A stretch of 64,000 nt of DNA from Bacteriovorax sp037444575 (GCA_037444575.1 JBBIME010000005.1:310001-374000), one strand, 5' to 3'; positions 9,036 through 18,038 are shown, numbered from the stretch's first letter. Numbers and translations are program-made. The notes: generated by a model not told the origin, from the sequence alone.

Positions 9036-9509
9036 TTAGTGGTCATTCTTTTTCTGGCATTTAGCAAATGCTTGGGCTTCTTCTTCAGTAAGGCAATTAA
9101 TTTGCTTATCACCTTTAAGTTCTGAACATCTTGTCATTGCTACTTCCATGCATTCGCTTGATGATCTTTTTTCTTGAATCGATTTTTTACAGTTTGGTGA
9201 AAGCTTATTGAAATTTTTTTCTAAACATTTATCAATATCTGCCACTTTGGTTTTTTTAGTAGCTTCAATTGTCTTAGCATCCCCTGTATCGATTTTAGGG
9301 AAGCAGAACTTAGTTAAGTCAGAGGTACATGGATAGTCTTTTGTAAGCGCTTTTAAATGATTTTTGCATTCAAACGATTGTGAATCTTTTTCACAAGGGT
9401 TCTGAGGCTTTGTTACTTTTTTGTCTTCTTTTTTCTTATCCTCTTTCTTGTTTTCAGCGAAAGAATTGGCCATAAAAGCAAGTAGGATTATTGATAAGGT
9501 AATTTTCAT
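9036..9509 (-). CDS. Secreted cysteine-rich protein, GLG1-repeat-like
   Basis: 157 residues: signal peptide (MKITLSIILLAFMANSFA), a charged linker of KKED repeats, then about ten cysteines in a pattern like the cysteine-rich (Golgi apparatus protein 1) repeat: C..D...FC..., CLEKNFNKLSPNCKKS, then C..V...RC. Lysine-rich, probably periplasmic. The frame is open to 9524, but the ATG at 9509 has GGAG 5 nt upstream and begins the signal peptide directly. It lies convergent to the 1200-aa gene and divergent from the 883-aa gene, so it sits inside the giant-protein locus. Function unknown; a partner of the large cysteine-rich neighbour is conceivable but unproven. Confidence 0.82.
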   Translation of the reverse strand: MKITLSIILLAFMANSFAENKKEDKKKEDKKVTKPQNPCEKDSQSFECKNHLKALTKDYPCTSDLTKFCFPKIDTGDAKTIEATKKTKVADIDKCLEKNFNKLSPNCKKSIQEKRSSSECMEVAMTRCSELKGDKQINCLTEEEAQAFAKCQKKNDH

Positions 9510-9730
9510 TTGCACTCCAATCAATTTTAGTCAGATATCAATCTAAGTTTATACTATTATATCAGAAAACAATTTCAATTGGGATGCCTTAAAAAATGGC
9601 CATCTATAGAGAGCATTTCCTTGTCAAGCCTATGACTTAACATCTTAGAAGCAATGATTTCCTTATAAAATTCAATTCACTGATTTCTGGTAGCTATTGT
9701 ATGATTTAATTAAATTAGTTCGGGAGTTGA

Positions 9731-12382
9731 ATGGTTAAAATATTCATTAGATTTATCATTGTAGAGGCCTTGTGCAGTTCACTTTTATTGATGAACTCCT
9801 ACGCTATAACAGTGGACCAGGCAGCAGCTCAGCAGGCAGCAACTCAACAGCAAGCAAACGCAAGTACAATTGATGCTGTTAATACAGTTAACCAAAATAC
9901 AGGTGTCTCAAAGAGCACTCTTACTTCAGGTGATGTCCACGCTGTAACAGCAGAGCAAGTAAACGCTGCATCTGGAAATATTCCAGCGGCACAAAAGGCT
10001 TCCGCAGAAGCCCAACGACAACTCGATTTGGCCAATGCTAACCTGGCCGAGAAAAAGGCTATTCTTGCTGATGCTCAAGCAGGACTTGATCGCAACCTTA
10101 TTCAACAAAAAGAAGCGGCTCTCGCAGCTGCGAAGAGTTCAGGCAACACTTTAGCAATTGAGAAAGCAACAGCTGAACTTGAGGCTGCAAAAACACCAAA
10201 ATATAATCCCGCTTTAATTGCACAAGCACAGGCTGATGTGAGTGCTGCTCAACAAACAGTAGTAGCAGCAGGACATGAAGCTCAATATGGTCTTCAAACA
10301 GCAGCGGGAGCAGATGCTCTTCGCAGGGCCGCTCTTGAAATTGATGTTAGTATCTCAGATGAATTAACGAAAGATCCTTCAGGAAAAACAAAATCTGGTG
10401 GGATTTTAGATCTCATTAATAGATCGACAACTGCAACAAATTTACAGGCTCAGTATACCAGTTTGAGCGATTACAATACTCAACTTCAACAAGATATTGT
10501 AATGCTAATTCTCGGACAAGTGACTTCACGTCTTGTGAGATGTTCGAATTCTCCAGATACACAATTAGCGATAGGTGCGGGCCAAGCTTTTATAGTGGGA
10601 GAGGTTGCAGAGTATGCTCAAGCTGAATTTTTAAAAGGAAAATTAGCAAGCGCAATTGCTAATCCAAAGCTTTCTGAATTACAAAAACAGTTGGACACTT
10701 TTCGAACGCTGCGAACTGAATACCAGCAAGTATTAATATCTGCTAAGAATAAACAAAAATTCCGAGGTCTATCTACGACAGCTTTTAAGAATGCAGCTGC
10801 CTTAGCAGCGGCAGAAGCTGTTGAGGATGAGACATGGGCTACCTCGTGCAAGAACTCAAATATAAATATGACCAGCAGAGGGCAAAATCAAAGTAGCGAT
10901 AATATTGCAATGCTTTTAGCTCTAGCAGCGATGTATTATAGCTACCCTTACTGTGCTGGCTGTTACGCTGCAGCCGCTGTTTTAATTTTAAAAGGTCAGG
11001 CAGACTCAGATAAAAACTCATGTTCTTCAGGGTATGCAGCAACAGAACAAAAAATTAACGATCGAAAATTAGCATGTGATGCTCTTGGAACTGAAGACAT
11101 GATCACGGTTACAACTACAGCAAGTAAAACAATTACAGACAAATGTCTAGCAGAGAGTGCAGCTGTCTCCGCAAGTGCAGGGACTGGATGTCAAGGCTAC
11201 TCATCGTCGGGAGCTGGGCCATATAGTTCGTGTGATAAAGCAGCGGACGCCTATAAAAGAAATATGGTCTCTTGTCCTGTGAGTGTTCTAACAGCAGCTA
11301 AGGTTTCCACTTTAGAAACTTCCGGAGTCGCTTCAGAGGTTGGGAGAGAATTTGTTAGAACAGCTTCAGAGAAAGTTTCTCGAACTGTCGATTTACGAAT
11401 GGCATCTCCTCGTCAGCGTACAATTGTCTGGAGTGCTTTTGCTCAATTGGCAGCAGCTTCAGTCGAGACAAATAAACAGATGATTGCTGTCATCCAAGCT
11501 CAACTAGATAAAATTCAAAATATCATAACTAGTCTTGAAGCCTATTCAAACGGAGTCATTCTAGCGAATGTCAAATCAAACGTAATGGATGTTACTAATC
11601 CTACAATTGATGCGAATGCGGATTTAAAACTTGCGAATACTACAGCGTGTATCACGGGTACAGGGACAGCTGGACCATGTAAGTCAGTAAGTAGTGCAAT
11701 TTCTCAAAGTGGTTCATTTGGTAATTTTTCTTCATCTTTGCAAGAGGCAACTTCGAGAGTCGCCTCAGGACTAGATGTTATTAATAATACAAATAGCTTG
11801 AGTGCTTCCAATATTGCAGCTGTTGAAAATGCCAGCCAATCCTTGGGATCAATTAACAGTTCACTTGTAAAGAAACGAAAACAATTGCAAATGCTCTCTT
11901 CAAATTCTAATTCTAATGCTGATCACATTAATCAAGCAGATCAATTGATTGGGAATTTAAAAAATACTATTGCAAAAGAGGCCAATAAGTCAGGGTTTGC
12001 TTTCAAGAATCTAGGCGGATCAAACCAGGCAGCAGTAAGTAGTAATTCTAAAGCAACTGACTCTAATACAGGTAAAGAAAATGACCATACGGGAGAATTA
12101 AACGCAAGCAATGGCAATTTAGTTAAGGCCGTAAGAGTTAAGCCATCAGCGGTAGATAGCGAAATCGAAGACAAAACGAAAGATAAAGTTGCAGAAGATC
12201 CCGAAAACTCTGAAGACGGCAGACGAATAGCAGAAGCAATCAGTGCTCGCGATAAGGCCAATAAAACAAAGTATTCATCAAATGAGGAGTTAGGCCTCTT
12301 TGAAAAAATCACAAATGCCTACATCAGAAATTACGACAAGGTTTTAAAGAAGAAGAAAAGTCGTGATATCTCGTCTCCATAG
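9731..12382 (+). CDS. Large secreted coiled-coil protein with conserved C-terminal tail
   Basis: 883 residues with a signal peptide (hydrophobic FIIVEALCSSLLLMNSYA) followed by a long Ala/Gln-rich coiled coil (about residues 30-200), a middle region with paired cysteines and a hydrophobic segment near AMLLALAAMYYSYPYC, and further helical, Ser/Asn-rich sequence. The last 50 residues repeat the ISARDK ... TNAYIRNYD tail of the 1200-aa protein at 5392. The rest of the two proteins does not align by eye, so only the tail and overall architecture are shared. GGGAG lies before the ATG. I recognise no named family. Surface display or periplasmic assembly is the best guess. Confidence 0.85.
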   Translation: MVKIFIRFIIVEALCSSLLLMNSYAITVDQAAAQQAATQQQANASTIDAVNTVNQNTGVSKSTLTSGDVHAVTAEQVNAASGNIPAAQKASAEAQRQLDLANANLAEKKAILADAQAGLDRNLIQQKEAALAAAKSSGNTLAIEKATAELEAAKTPKYNPALIAQAQADVSAAQQTVVAAGHEAQYGLQTAAGADALRRAALEIDVSISDELTKDPSGKTKSGGILDLINRSTTATNLQAQYTSLSDYNTQLQQDIVMLILGQVTSRLVRCSNSPDTQLAIGAGQAFIVGEVAEYAQAEFLKGKLASAIANPKLSELQKQLDTFRTLRTEYQQVLISAKNKQKFRGLSTTAFKNAAALAAAEAVEDETWATSCKNSNINMTSRGQNQSSDNIAMLLALAAMYYSYPYCAGCYAAAAVLILKGQADSDKNSCSSGYAATEQKINDRKLACDALGTEDMITVTTTASKTITDKCLAESAAVSASAGTGCQGYSSSGAGPYSSCDKAADAYKRNMVSCPVSVLTAAKVSTLETSGVASEVGREFVRTASEKVSRTVDLRMASPRQRTIVWSAFAQLAAASVETNKQMIAVIQAQLDKIQNIITSLEAYSNGVILANVKSNVMDVTNPTIDANADLKLANTTACITGTGTAGPCKSVSSAISQSGSFGNFSSSLQEATSRVASGLDVINNTNSLSASNIAAVENASQSLGSINSSLVKKRKQLQMLSSNSNSNADHINQADQLIGNLKNTIAKEANKSGFAFKNLGGSNQAAVSSNSKATDSNTGKENDHTGELNASNGNLVKAVRVKPSAVDSEIEDKTKDKVAEDPENSEDGRRIAEAISARDKANKTKYSSNEELGLFEKITNAYIRNYDKVLKKKKSRDISSP

Positions 12383-12475
12383 CTATGAAAATATTACACG
12401 TCCTTCTTTAATCAAAAGAAAATATTCTAAATCCTGATATTATTCATTCATTGAATTTAAATAAACAGGGTTTAT

Positions 12476-13774
12476 GTGAAGAAAATTTTGTTCATCCTAT
12501 TCATGACTTTTCAGATGAGTTCCTTCGCTCAAGAAGCGGAAGGTGTCGCTCAATTAGAGGAGAACAGTAAATTATGTCAGGACGTTTTAAATGATCACAT
12601 CGCTATAGTTGATGAAAGTGAAAAGCTCATTGGAAACCTTGCAAACAAGGATGCAATAAAGATTACTCAATTTGAAATTGGTCTATTTCAAAAGAACTTA
12701 ACTAACAGATTTGACCATCTCGCAAAAGTTCTCTTTGCTTATTCTGACAAAAACGAAGCTAAAGGATGTTCACCAAGTGTTCTTGGTGAAGCTATGGCCA
12801 TTTATGATTTTACTCTTTTTGGTAGTAATGCTTTAAGAGATACAAAACTTAGAAGAATCATTCATGCCTTAACAAGATCCCCTAAATATCACTTAGGTGA
12901 AATCAAAAAGATGTATGCTTACTACACTTCACCTCTAACAATGAAAATATTAGAAGATCGCCTTAAAGCAGACAAAGTTGCATTGCCAGCGAACTTGATC
13001 TTGAATGAAAAAATTAAAACGGGTCATTTTGATGAGATCTCAGACGTTGCAGTTAGGGGAGCAAACGGTGTTCTTTCTGGAGCAGCAAGAGTTTGGGGTT
13101 TTTTATCAGATAGACTTAAATGGAGAAATGGTCACCTAAATGGAAACCAGGACGTCTTAAATATTCTTAAGGCCAATTTGAAACCTTTAGATCTTATATA
13201 TGAAAAGCGTGAATTTACTCTCTCTAATTATACAATACCAGGTCACTGGGGGCACGTTGCTGTTTGGCTTGGGACTAAAGAGGAGTTGATTCAATTAGGA
13301 GTATGGGACAAAGATTATTTCGAACCATTCAGACGGGCCGTTCTTGAAGGAAAAAATATTGTTGAAATCCGAAAAAAAGGGATGGAGTTTGTTAGCCTCT
13401 CTAATTTTATTAATATAGATGAAATAGCAATAACTAGAATTAAAAATGCAGAAAATAATAGCGAAGAGATTGTAAGAAATCTTGCAGGTGAAGTGGATGC
13501 ATCTTATGATTTTTCATTTAATGCTCAATCGCCAGACGAGCTAACTTGTTCTGAAATGATAGCTTATAGTTACGGTAATATTCGATGGCCAGAGATGAAC
13601 ACGCCACTTGCAGTAACTCTTACTCCCGATGATGTTGCAGAGTTAACAATCTATAATAATTCACCAGCGGAGTTTGTTCTCTATATTAAAGGAAATAAGG
13701 GGAAAACTTTTGTGAATGAATCGTTTGCTGAGTGGAGACAATTATTTCATCATGAGGAAGAATTAAATTACTAA
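12476..13774 (+). CDS. Secreted permuted-papain (YiiX/NlpC-P60-like) enzyme
   Basis: 432 residues starting at GTG, with signal peptide MKKILFILFMTFQMSSFA. The C-terminal half shows the permuted papain-fold arrangement: a His in GHWGHVAVWLG (residues 256-266; H260 probably catalytic) followed about 100 residues later by the nucleophile in LTCSEMIAYSYG (C358). This order is typical of YiiX/YebB-like amidases and peptidases, some of which act on peptidoglycan or lipids. The N-terminal 200 residues are helical and unassigned. The protein is presumably periplasmic or secreted. It follows the giant secreted protein gene by 93 bp and is convergent with a GNAT gene. The substrate is unknown. Confidence 0.75.
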   Translation: MKKILFILFMTFQMSSFAQEAEGVAQLEENSKLCQDVLNDHIAIVDESEKLIGNLANKDAIKITQFEIGLFQKNLTNRFDHLAKVLFAYSDKNEAKGCSPSVLGEAMAIYDFTLFGSNALRDTKLRRIIHALTRSPKYHLGEIKKMYAYYTSPLTMKILEDRLKADKVALPANLILNEKIKTGHFDEISDVAVRGANGVLSGAARVWGFLSDRLKWRNGHLNGNQDVLNILKANLKPLDLIYEKREFTLSNYTIPGHWGHVAVWLGTKEELIQLGVWDKDYFEPFRRAVLEGKNIVEIRKKGMEFVSLSNFINIDEIAITRIKNAENNSEEIVRNLAGEVDASYDFSFNAQSPDELTCSEMIAYSYGNIRWPEMNTPLAVTLTPDDVAELTIYNNSPAEFVLYIKGNKGKTFVNESFAEWRQLFHHEEELNY

Positions 13775-13779
13775 GTAGA

Positions 13780-14835
13780 TTAAACGCTATCAGCGCCGGT
13801 AATGTATAAAGAGAGATTATATCTTTCAAACTCCAAAAGTGGTTTGGGCCCCAAAATATATTGAAGAAAATCTTTGTGACTTGCTTGAAATTCTTTTCCC
13901 TTGAAATCAAAAACAACAAGATCATCTTCCTTTTTTAAAATCTTTAATTCCTTCCCTGTCACTTCATTTAAGAATTCATTGAGCAATTTTTCAGCCCCTA
14001 ATCGGACAAAGGCAGTATAAAAAATTTCACTATTGGGGAATTGGTTGTGGTTGGTTTCTGGTAACCAAAGTTTGAAGTTTTCGAGATCCTTTAAAAGTGA
14101 GGGAAAGTCACTACTACTTTTGCAGGAGATTTCATGAATAATGTTAGTTAGGTCTTTTCCTTTATTGATGCAAAAATATTTTTCAATCTCATTTTTAAAG
14201 TTTTTCTTTATATAAAGGTCAATCGAATTCATTTCTCGGATGATAGACCAATCCTTCTGATCTCTTTTTATTGTGAAGAAATATTTTTCATTAAATTGAG
14301 TATAAAGGCTTATTATGGAATTAAATTCTTTATCTGAAAGCGCAGAAAAAGTAGTTTTCTCATACCCACTTGGTCTGTCACTTGCGCTAAAAATTCTATT
14401 TCCAGTCTCTATTACGCCCCCTGTGCGATAAAATGAAAATTTCTCGTAAAGATTTTCAATATCACTCCAAAGAATAAATAATCCAACATTATCACCATGG
14501 AGTCGTAGAGCATGATTCATTAAATTTTTAAAAAGATTTCGTTTTCTAAATTGTTTATGAGTAGCGATCCCACCAATTAAAGCAACTTTTAGTTCACAAT
14601 TATTCTTGATAATAGTTCTTGTGCAGACAGCGAGATGAGAAGCAACAGTATTTGTTTCTTGATCTATATAGAGATAACAATTTTCAAAATTGAGAGGATC
14701 AACAAGAGGAGCGAAATCTTTGTCGTAGTGTTGGTTTTCGCTGTAGTGAAATTCTTCTTCTATAAGACGGATGACCTCTTCAAAGTACTCGGGATTATCT
14801 GAGAGAGTAGTGATTACGAAATTATTAAGAATCAT
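13780..14835 (-). CDS. GNAT-family N-acetyltransferase
   Basis: 351 residues. The first ~165 form a GNAT domain: beta strand 4 and the acetyl-CoA-binding motif appear as LIGGIATHKQFRKRNLFKNL (about residues 86-105), followed by a conserved region LFILWSDIENLYEKFSFYRTG. The C-terminal half is unassigned and may be a second GNAT-like fold or a substrate domain, as in Eis-type two-domain enzymes. The ATG at 14835 has GGA 4 nt upstream. Soluble, cytoplasmic, convergent with the papain-like gene with only 5 nt between stops. The acyl acceptor cannot be told. Confidence 0.8.
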   Translation of the reverse strand: MILNNFVITTLSDNPEYFEEVIRLIEEEFHYSENQHYDKDFAPLVDPLNFENCYLYIDQETNTVASHLAVCTRTIIKNNCELKVALIGGIATHKQFRKRNLFKNLMNHALRLHGDNVGLFILWSDIENLYEKFSFYRTGGVIETGNRIFSASDRPSGYEKTTFSALSDKEFNSIISLYTQFNEKYFFTIKRDQKDWSIIREMNSIDLYIKKNFKNEIEKYFCINKGKDLTNIIHEISCKSSSDFPSLLKDLENFKLWLPETNHNQFPNSEIFYTAFVRLGAEKLLNEFLNEVTGKELKILKKEDDLVVFDFKGKEFQASHKDFLQYILGPKPLLEFERYNLSLYITGADSV

Positions 14836-14978
14836 TTGTCCATTTTATAGACAGCAGAAGGGAAAATGCATAATTTTCTTTCAGTAAAATAACCCGACCA
14901 ATTTACTCTTTTTGATCGAATTCAAAGATTACAAATACTTGTGCAGAAAAAAATGTCTAAAAAATAGTCACTTTTTTC

Positions 14979-15005
14979 TAAAGTTATTTTTAGAGACGAC
15001 GAATA
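14979..15005 (+). promoter_or_regulatory. Sigma-28 (FliA) promoter of the first flagellin
   Basis: TAAAGTTA at 14979-14986, an 11-bp spacer, then GACGAATA at 14998-15005. This matches the FliA consensus TAAAGTTT-N11-GCCGATAA closely in both boxes and in spacing, and it lies about 75 bp upstream of a flagellin start. Transcription would begin near 15012. Confidence 0.75.
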
Positions 15006-15020
15006 GTTAATCATGAAGCC

Positions 15021-15055
15021 GTGGGATAACTCCCACAGAAAGACATGACGTCTTT
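15021..15055 (+). promoter_or_regulatory. Two tandem hairpins in the flagellin leader
   Basis: GTGGGA-TAAC-TCCCAC (15021-15036) and AAAGAC-ATGAC-GTCTTT (15039-15055) are two perfect 6-bp hairpins in the presumed 5' leader. They end 14 nt before the strong AAGGAGG site at 15069-15075. They could stabilise the mRNA or modulate translation. Confidence 0.6.
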
Positions 15056-15079
15056 CACACCAGAAATCAAGGAGGATGT

Positions 15080-15928
15080 ATGGGACTTCGAATTAACACG
15101 AACGTTGCGTCGTTAAACGCACAAAGGAACTTAGGTTCAACTAGAATCAGCATGAACAAGTCTTTGGAGAAACTTTCTTCAGGACAAAGAATCAACAGAG
15201 CTGGTGACGATGCTGCCGGTCTCGCAATCTCAGAAAACTTAAAAGCGCAAATTAAAGGTCTAGGCCAAGCTGAAAGAAACGCTGAAGACGGTGTTTCATT
15301 AGTTCAGATCGCGGAAGGTGCACTTGGTGAAGTTTCAAACATCCTAATCAGATTAAGAGAACTTTCTGTCCAAGCAGCTTCTGATACTATTGGTGGTACA
15401 GAAAGAAAATTCCTTAACGTGGAATTTGAACAATTAACTTCAGAAATTGATCGTATCGCTAACTCAACAGAATTTAACCGCGTACCACTTCTTAACGGTA
15501 CAGGTGCTGTGTTTGATATCCAAATCGGAACAAGAAACGATCCTATCTCAGACAGATTAACGTTCGATGCTTCTTCGGCAGACGTAAACGTGGCTGCTCT
15601 AGGGTTAAATCTAGCTTCAGTTTCAGACAAAATTTCTGCTCAAAACTCTCTAAGCTCAATTGATCAAGCGATCATTTCAGTATCAGGGATCAGAGCTGAT
15701 TTTGGTGCTCTTCAAAACAGACTACAGTCAACAGTTAACAATATTCAAGTGAGTATTGAGAACCTTGCTTCTGCTAACTCTCGTGTAAGAGACACTGACG
15801 TAGCTGCAGAAACTGCAGAATTAACTAAACAGAACATCTTAATGCAAGCTGGTACTAGTGTGCTTTCTCAAGCTAACTCAAGTACTAACTCAGCACTAAG
15901 TTTGATCCAAGCTGCTTCTCAACGCTAA
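15080..15928 (+). CDS. fliC: Flagellin
   Basis: 282 residues. The N-terminal D0/D1 helices (GLRINTNVASLNAQRNL, LEKLSSGQRINRAGDDAAGLAISE) and the C-terminal D1/D0 helices (RVRDTDVAAETAELTKQNIL, LSQANSSTNSALSLI) are classic flagellin. The central variable domain is short, so this is a minimal flagellin without large D2/D3 domains, exported by the flagellar type III apparatus. It has an excellent ribosome-binding site and a sigma-28 promoter, and another flagellin follows. Known relatives in predatory bacteria carry several flagellin genes. Confidence 0.97.
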   Translation: MGLRINTNVASLNAQRNLGSTRISMNKSLEKLSSGQRINRAGDDAAGLAISENLKAQIKGLGQAERNAEDGVSLVQIAEGALGEVSNILIRLRELSVQAASDTIGGTERKFLNVEFEQLTSEIDRIANSTEFNRVPLLNGTGAVFDIQIGTRNDPISDRLTFDASSADVNVAALGLNLASVSDKISAQNSLSSIDQAIISVSGIRADFGALQNRLQSTVNNIQVSIENLASANSRVRDTDVAAETAELTKQNILMQAGTSVLSQANSSTNSALSLIQAASQR

Positions 15929-15975
15929 TAAGCGTTGAGCAACAAACATGCCTGCAAGTGTGAGTTGTTGCTTAA
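15920..15975 (+). other. Mutually exclusive hairpins at the end of the first flagellin
   Basis: CAACGC-TAATAA-GCGTTG (15920-15937) wraps the stop codon. An 11-bp stem TTGAGCAACAA/TTGTTGCTTAA (15935-15945 with 15065-style partner at 15965-15975) shares its first three bases with it, so only one can form at a time. No U-run follows, so this is not a classical terminator; it may be a processing site or partial terminator before the second flagellin. Confidence 0.5.
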
Positions 15976-16069
15976 GTAACTTTGATAAAAAAGGTTTTTA
16001 ACATTGTAGTAGATGTTTAAGGCACAATTGCGAGAATTTTTAGAAAACGAATAATAATAAAAACAATTT

Positions 16070-16088
16070 TTCGAACAAGAGGTTCGAA
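16070..16088 (+). promoter_or_regulatory. Leader hairpin of the second flagellin
   Basis: Perfect stem TTCGAAC-AAGAG-GTTCGAA, about 36 bp upstream of the second flagellin start, mirroring the leader hairpins of the first flagellin gene. Confidence 0.5.
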
Positions 16089-16124
16089 GTACTACCAGGA
16101 GGTTTTGCGTGAAAGGAGATTAAT

Positions 16125-16961
16125 ATGGGTTTAAGAATTAACACAAATATTCCGTCATTATCAGCACAAAGATCTTTAGGGATAACATCTAAAAACTTAA
16201 ATGATAACTTAAGAAAGTTATCATCAGGTGAGAGAATCACTAGATCAGGCGACGATGCAGCGGGATTAGCAATAAGTGAAAACTTAAAAGCACAGATACG
16301 AGGAATGAGACAGGCCAAAAGAAATGCTGGCGATGCTATCTCAATGTTACAAACGGCAGAAGGTGGAATGAATGAAATCTCAAACATCATCATCAGACTT
16401 AGAGAACTTTCAGTCCAAGCTGCCTCTGATACAGTGGGATCTACAGAGAGAGGTTTCTCAGACATTGAATTTCAAAATCTCAAAGAAGAGATCGACAGAA
16501 TTTCAAAGTCTACAGAATTCAACGGAATCAAACTTCTCGATGGAACAGGCGGAAAACTCGAATTCCAAGTTGGTATTAAAAACGATCCAATGCTCGATAG
16601 ATTACGCTATGACGGAGCAGGGGCGGACGCATCTCTCGAAGCGCTTGGTTTGGCGATCGATGGGGTGTCTACGAAAGAAGGAGCACAAGCTTCGCTTAAA
16701 AAACTTGATGATGCCTTGGTGCACATCAACGGTGTTAGAGCAAACTTTGGTGCCCTTCAGAACAGATTGCAATCGACAAGCAATAACCTTGAAGTCAGCG
16801 ATGAAAACTTATCTGCTGCCAATTCAAGAATTAGAGATGTCGATGTAGCAGCTGAAACAGCCGAGTTGACTAAGAATAATATTCTTCATCAAGCAGGTAT
16901 TTCAGTTCTATCGCAAGCTAACCAAACACCAAACTCAGCCCTTAAACTACTACAAGGTTAA
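16125..16961 (+). CDS. Flagellin (second copy)
   Basis: 278 residues, clearly paralogous to the preceding flagellin: same N-terminal helices (GLRINTNIPSLSAQRSLG, LRKLSSGERITRSGDDAAG) and same C-terminal end (RIRDVDVAAETAELTKNNIL, LSQANQTPNSALKLLQG). Differences are spread over the whole length, so the duplication is not recent. The start has AAAGGAG upstream. No convincing sigma-28 site was found in the 196-bp gap, so it may depend on read-through from the first gene or on another promoter. A strong terminator follows. Confidence 0.96.
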   Translation: MGLRINTNIPSLSAQRSLGITSKNLNDNLRKLSSGERITRSGDDAAGLAISENLKAQIRGMRQAKRNAGDAISMLQTAEGGMNEISNIIIRLRELSVQAASDTVGSTERGFSDIEFQNLKEEIDRISKSTEFNGIKLLDGTGGKLEFQVGIKNDPMLDRLRYDGAGADASLEALGLAIDGVSTKEGAQASLKKLDDALVHINGVRANFGALQNRLQSTSNNLEVSDENLSAANSRIRDVDVAAETAELTKNNILHQAGISVLSQANQTPNSALKLLQG

Positions 16962-16970
16962 TTTTAAGAA

Positions 16971-17009
16971 AAGTTGCTCCGAATGGAGCAACTTTTCTCT
17001 TTTTGTTTT
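16971..17009 (+). terminator. Rho-independent terminator of the flagellin pair
   Basis: Perfect 10-bp stem AAGTTGCTCC-GAAT-GGAGCAACTT (16971-16994) followed by a T-rich run (TTCTCTTTTTGTTTT). Confidence 0.93.
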
Positions 17010-17039
17010 ACACTATAATTAAAAAGGAAAAGTGATCAT

Positions 17040-18038
17040 ATGAATGATATGGCCAATCTCCCAGAGAAAAGAAAAACGATTCTTATTTTTGGAGTGAATT
17101 CGTTTGTTGGGTCAAATCTGGCCGAGTTCTTGAAAAAAGATTATCGGGTGGTCGGGACCTATCATAAAAAGCACCATGCTTTTCCAGGGATCCTTACTTT
17201 GCCTTGTGATGTTTTAAACAAAGAAGAAGTGCAACTGGTTCTCTATGCCTTCAAGCCAGACTTCGTTCTTTATTGTGTGGGACTAACGTCGCTTAAGGAA
17301 TGTGCTGAAATGCCAAATTCCTGTGATGCTCTAAACTCTTCAGGATTATTTAGCGTTGCTGAACTTGCTCCACGATATGGGGCGCGCATTATCTATTTTT
17401 CTTCTCAATACGTATTTTCGGGACTGAATAGAAACTATAATGAAATGGATAACCCTGATGTAATTACTCAGTATGGAAAGGCCTTAGCTTCTTCTGAGTT
17501 TTATCTGCAGAAGTCCTCACTTAATTATCTTATTCTACGCTGTTGTAATCTTTATGGCAGAGGAGTGAATCCGTTTAAGGATACTTTTTTTGAACAATTA
17601 CAAAAAAATATAAAAAATAATCGAGGCGCCAATTATGATGATTATGTTCATCAAGGATTCCTGGATATCTATTATTTAGGAATGATTGTAAAAATTTGTA
17701 TCGATAAAAACGTTTCAAATAGACTACTTCAACTGAGCACTCAAGACACAATGACTTATTATGAATTTGCAAAACAATACGGCGAAATTTTCAATGAGTC
17801 AGATGGTCTTATCAATAAGGGAAAGTGGCCCTTTCCAATTGCCAAAGGTAGTAACATCGAAAAGTTGGAAGAACATCTCTATTACAAATTAGATATTCTC
17901 AATATTGAAGGCTTACTTAAAATTAAAATGCCAACCATTCGAGAGTCTATGGAGTTTACTTACAGAAGATTTCATGGAAGCAAAGACGTTCATAAGAAAA
18001 TAAAAAATAATAAAGGCGAAGGAATTTCTTTTATTTAA
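17040..18038 (+). CDS. RmlD-like NAD(P)-dependent sugar-nucleotide reductase/epimerase
   Basis: 332 residues of the extended short-chain dehydrogenase fold. The N-terminal nucleotide-binding loop is ILIFGVNSFVGSNLAEFL, the Ser/Thr region is YFSSQYVFSGLNRNYNE, and the Tyr-Lys pair is in QYGKALASSEFYL. This pattern is closest to dTDP-4-dehydrorhamnose reductase (RmlD), which makes dTDP-rhamnose for surface glycans. No other rml genes are adjacent, so it may instead modify another sugar nucleotide; with flagellins just upstream, flagellin glycosylation is conceivable. Soluble, cytoplasmic. The family is clear, the substrate is not. Confidence 0.82.
   Translation: MNDMANLPEKRKTILIFGVNSFVGSNLAEFLKKDYRVVGTYHKKHHAFPGILTLPCDVLNKEEVQLVLYAFKPDFVLYCVGLTSLKECAEMPNSCDALNSSGLFSVAELAPRYGARIIYFSSQYVFSGLNRNYNEMDNPDVITQYGKALASSEFYLQKSSLNYLILRCCNLYGRGVNPFKDTFFEQLQKNIKNNRGANYDDYVHQGFLDIYYLGMIVKICIDKNVSNRLLQLSTQDTMTYYEFAKQYGEIFNESDGLINKGKWPFPIAKGSNIEKLEEHLYYKLDILNIEGLLKIKMPTIRESMEFTYRRFHGSKDVHKKIKNNKGEGISFI

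Noticed and set aside
11941..12312. 123-aa open frame on the minus strand inside the 883-aa gene
   Set aside because: Shadow; it mirrors the conserved tail and has no independent signals.
16021..16053. Sigma-54 or sigma-28 promoter before the second flagellin
   Set aside because: GGCACAATTGC has only 7 bp between GG and GC instead of 10, and AACGAATA has no TAAA box at the correct distance.
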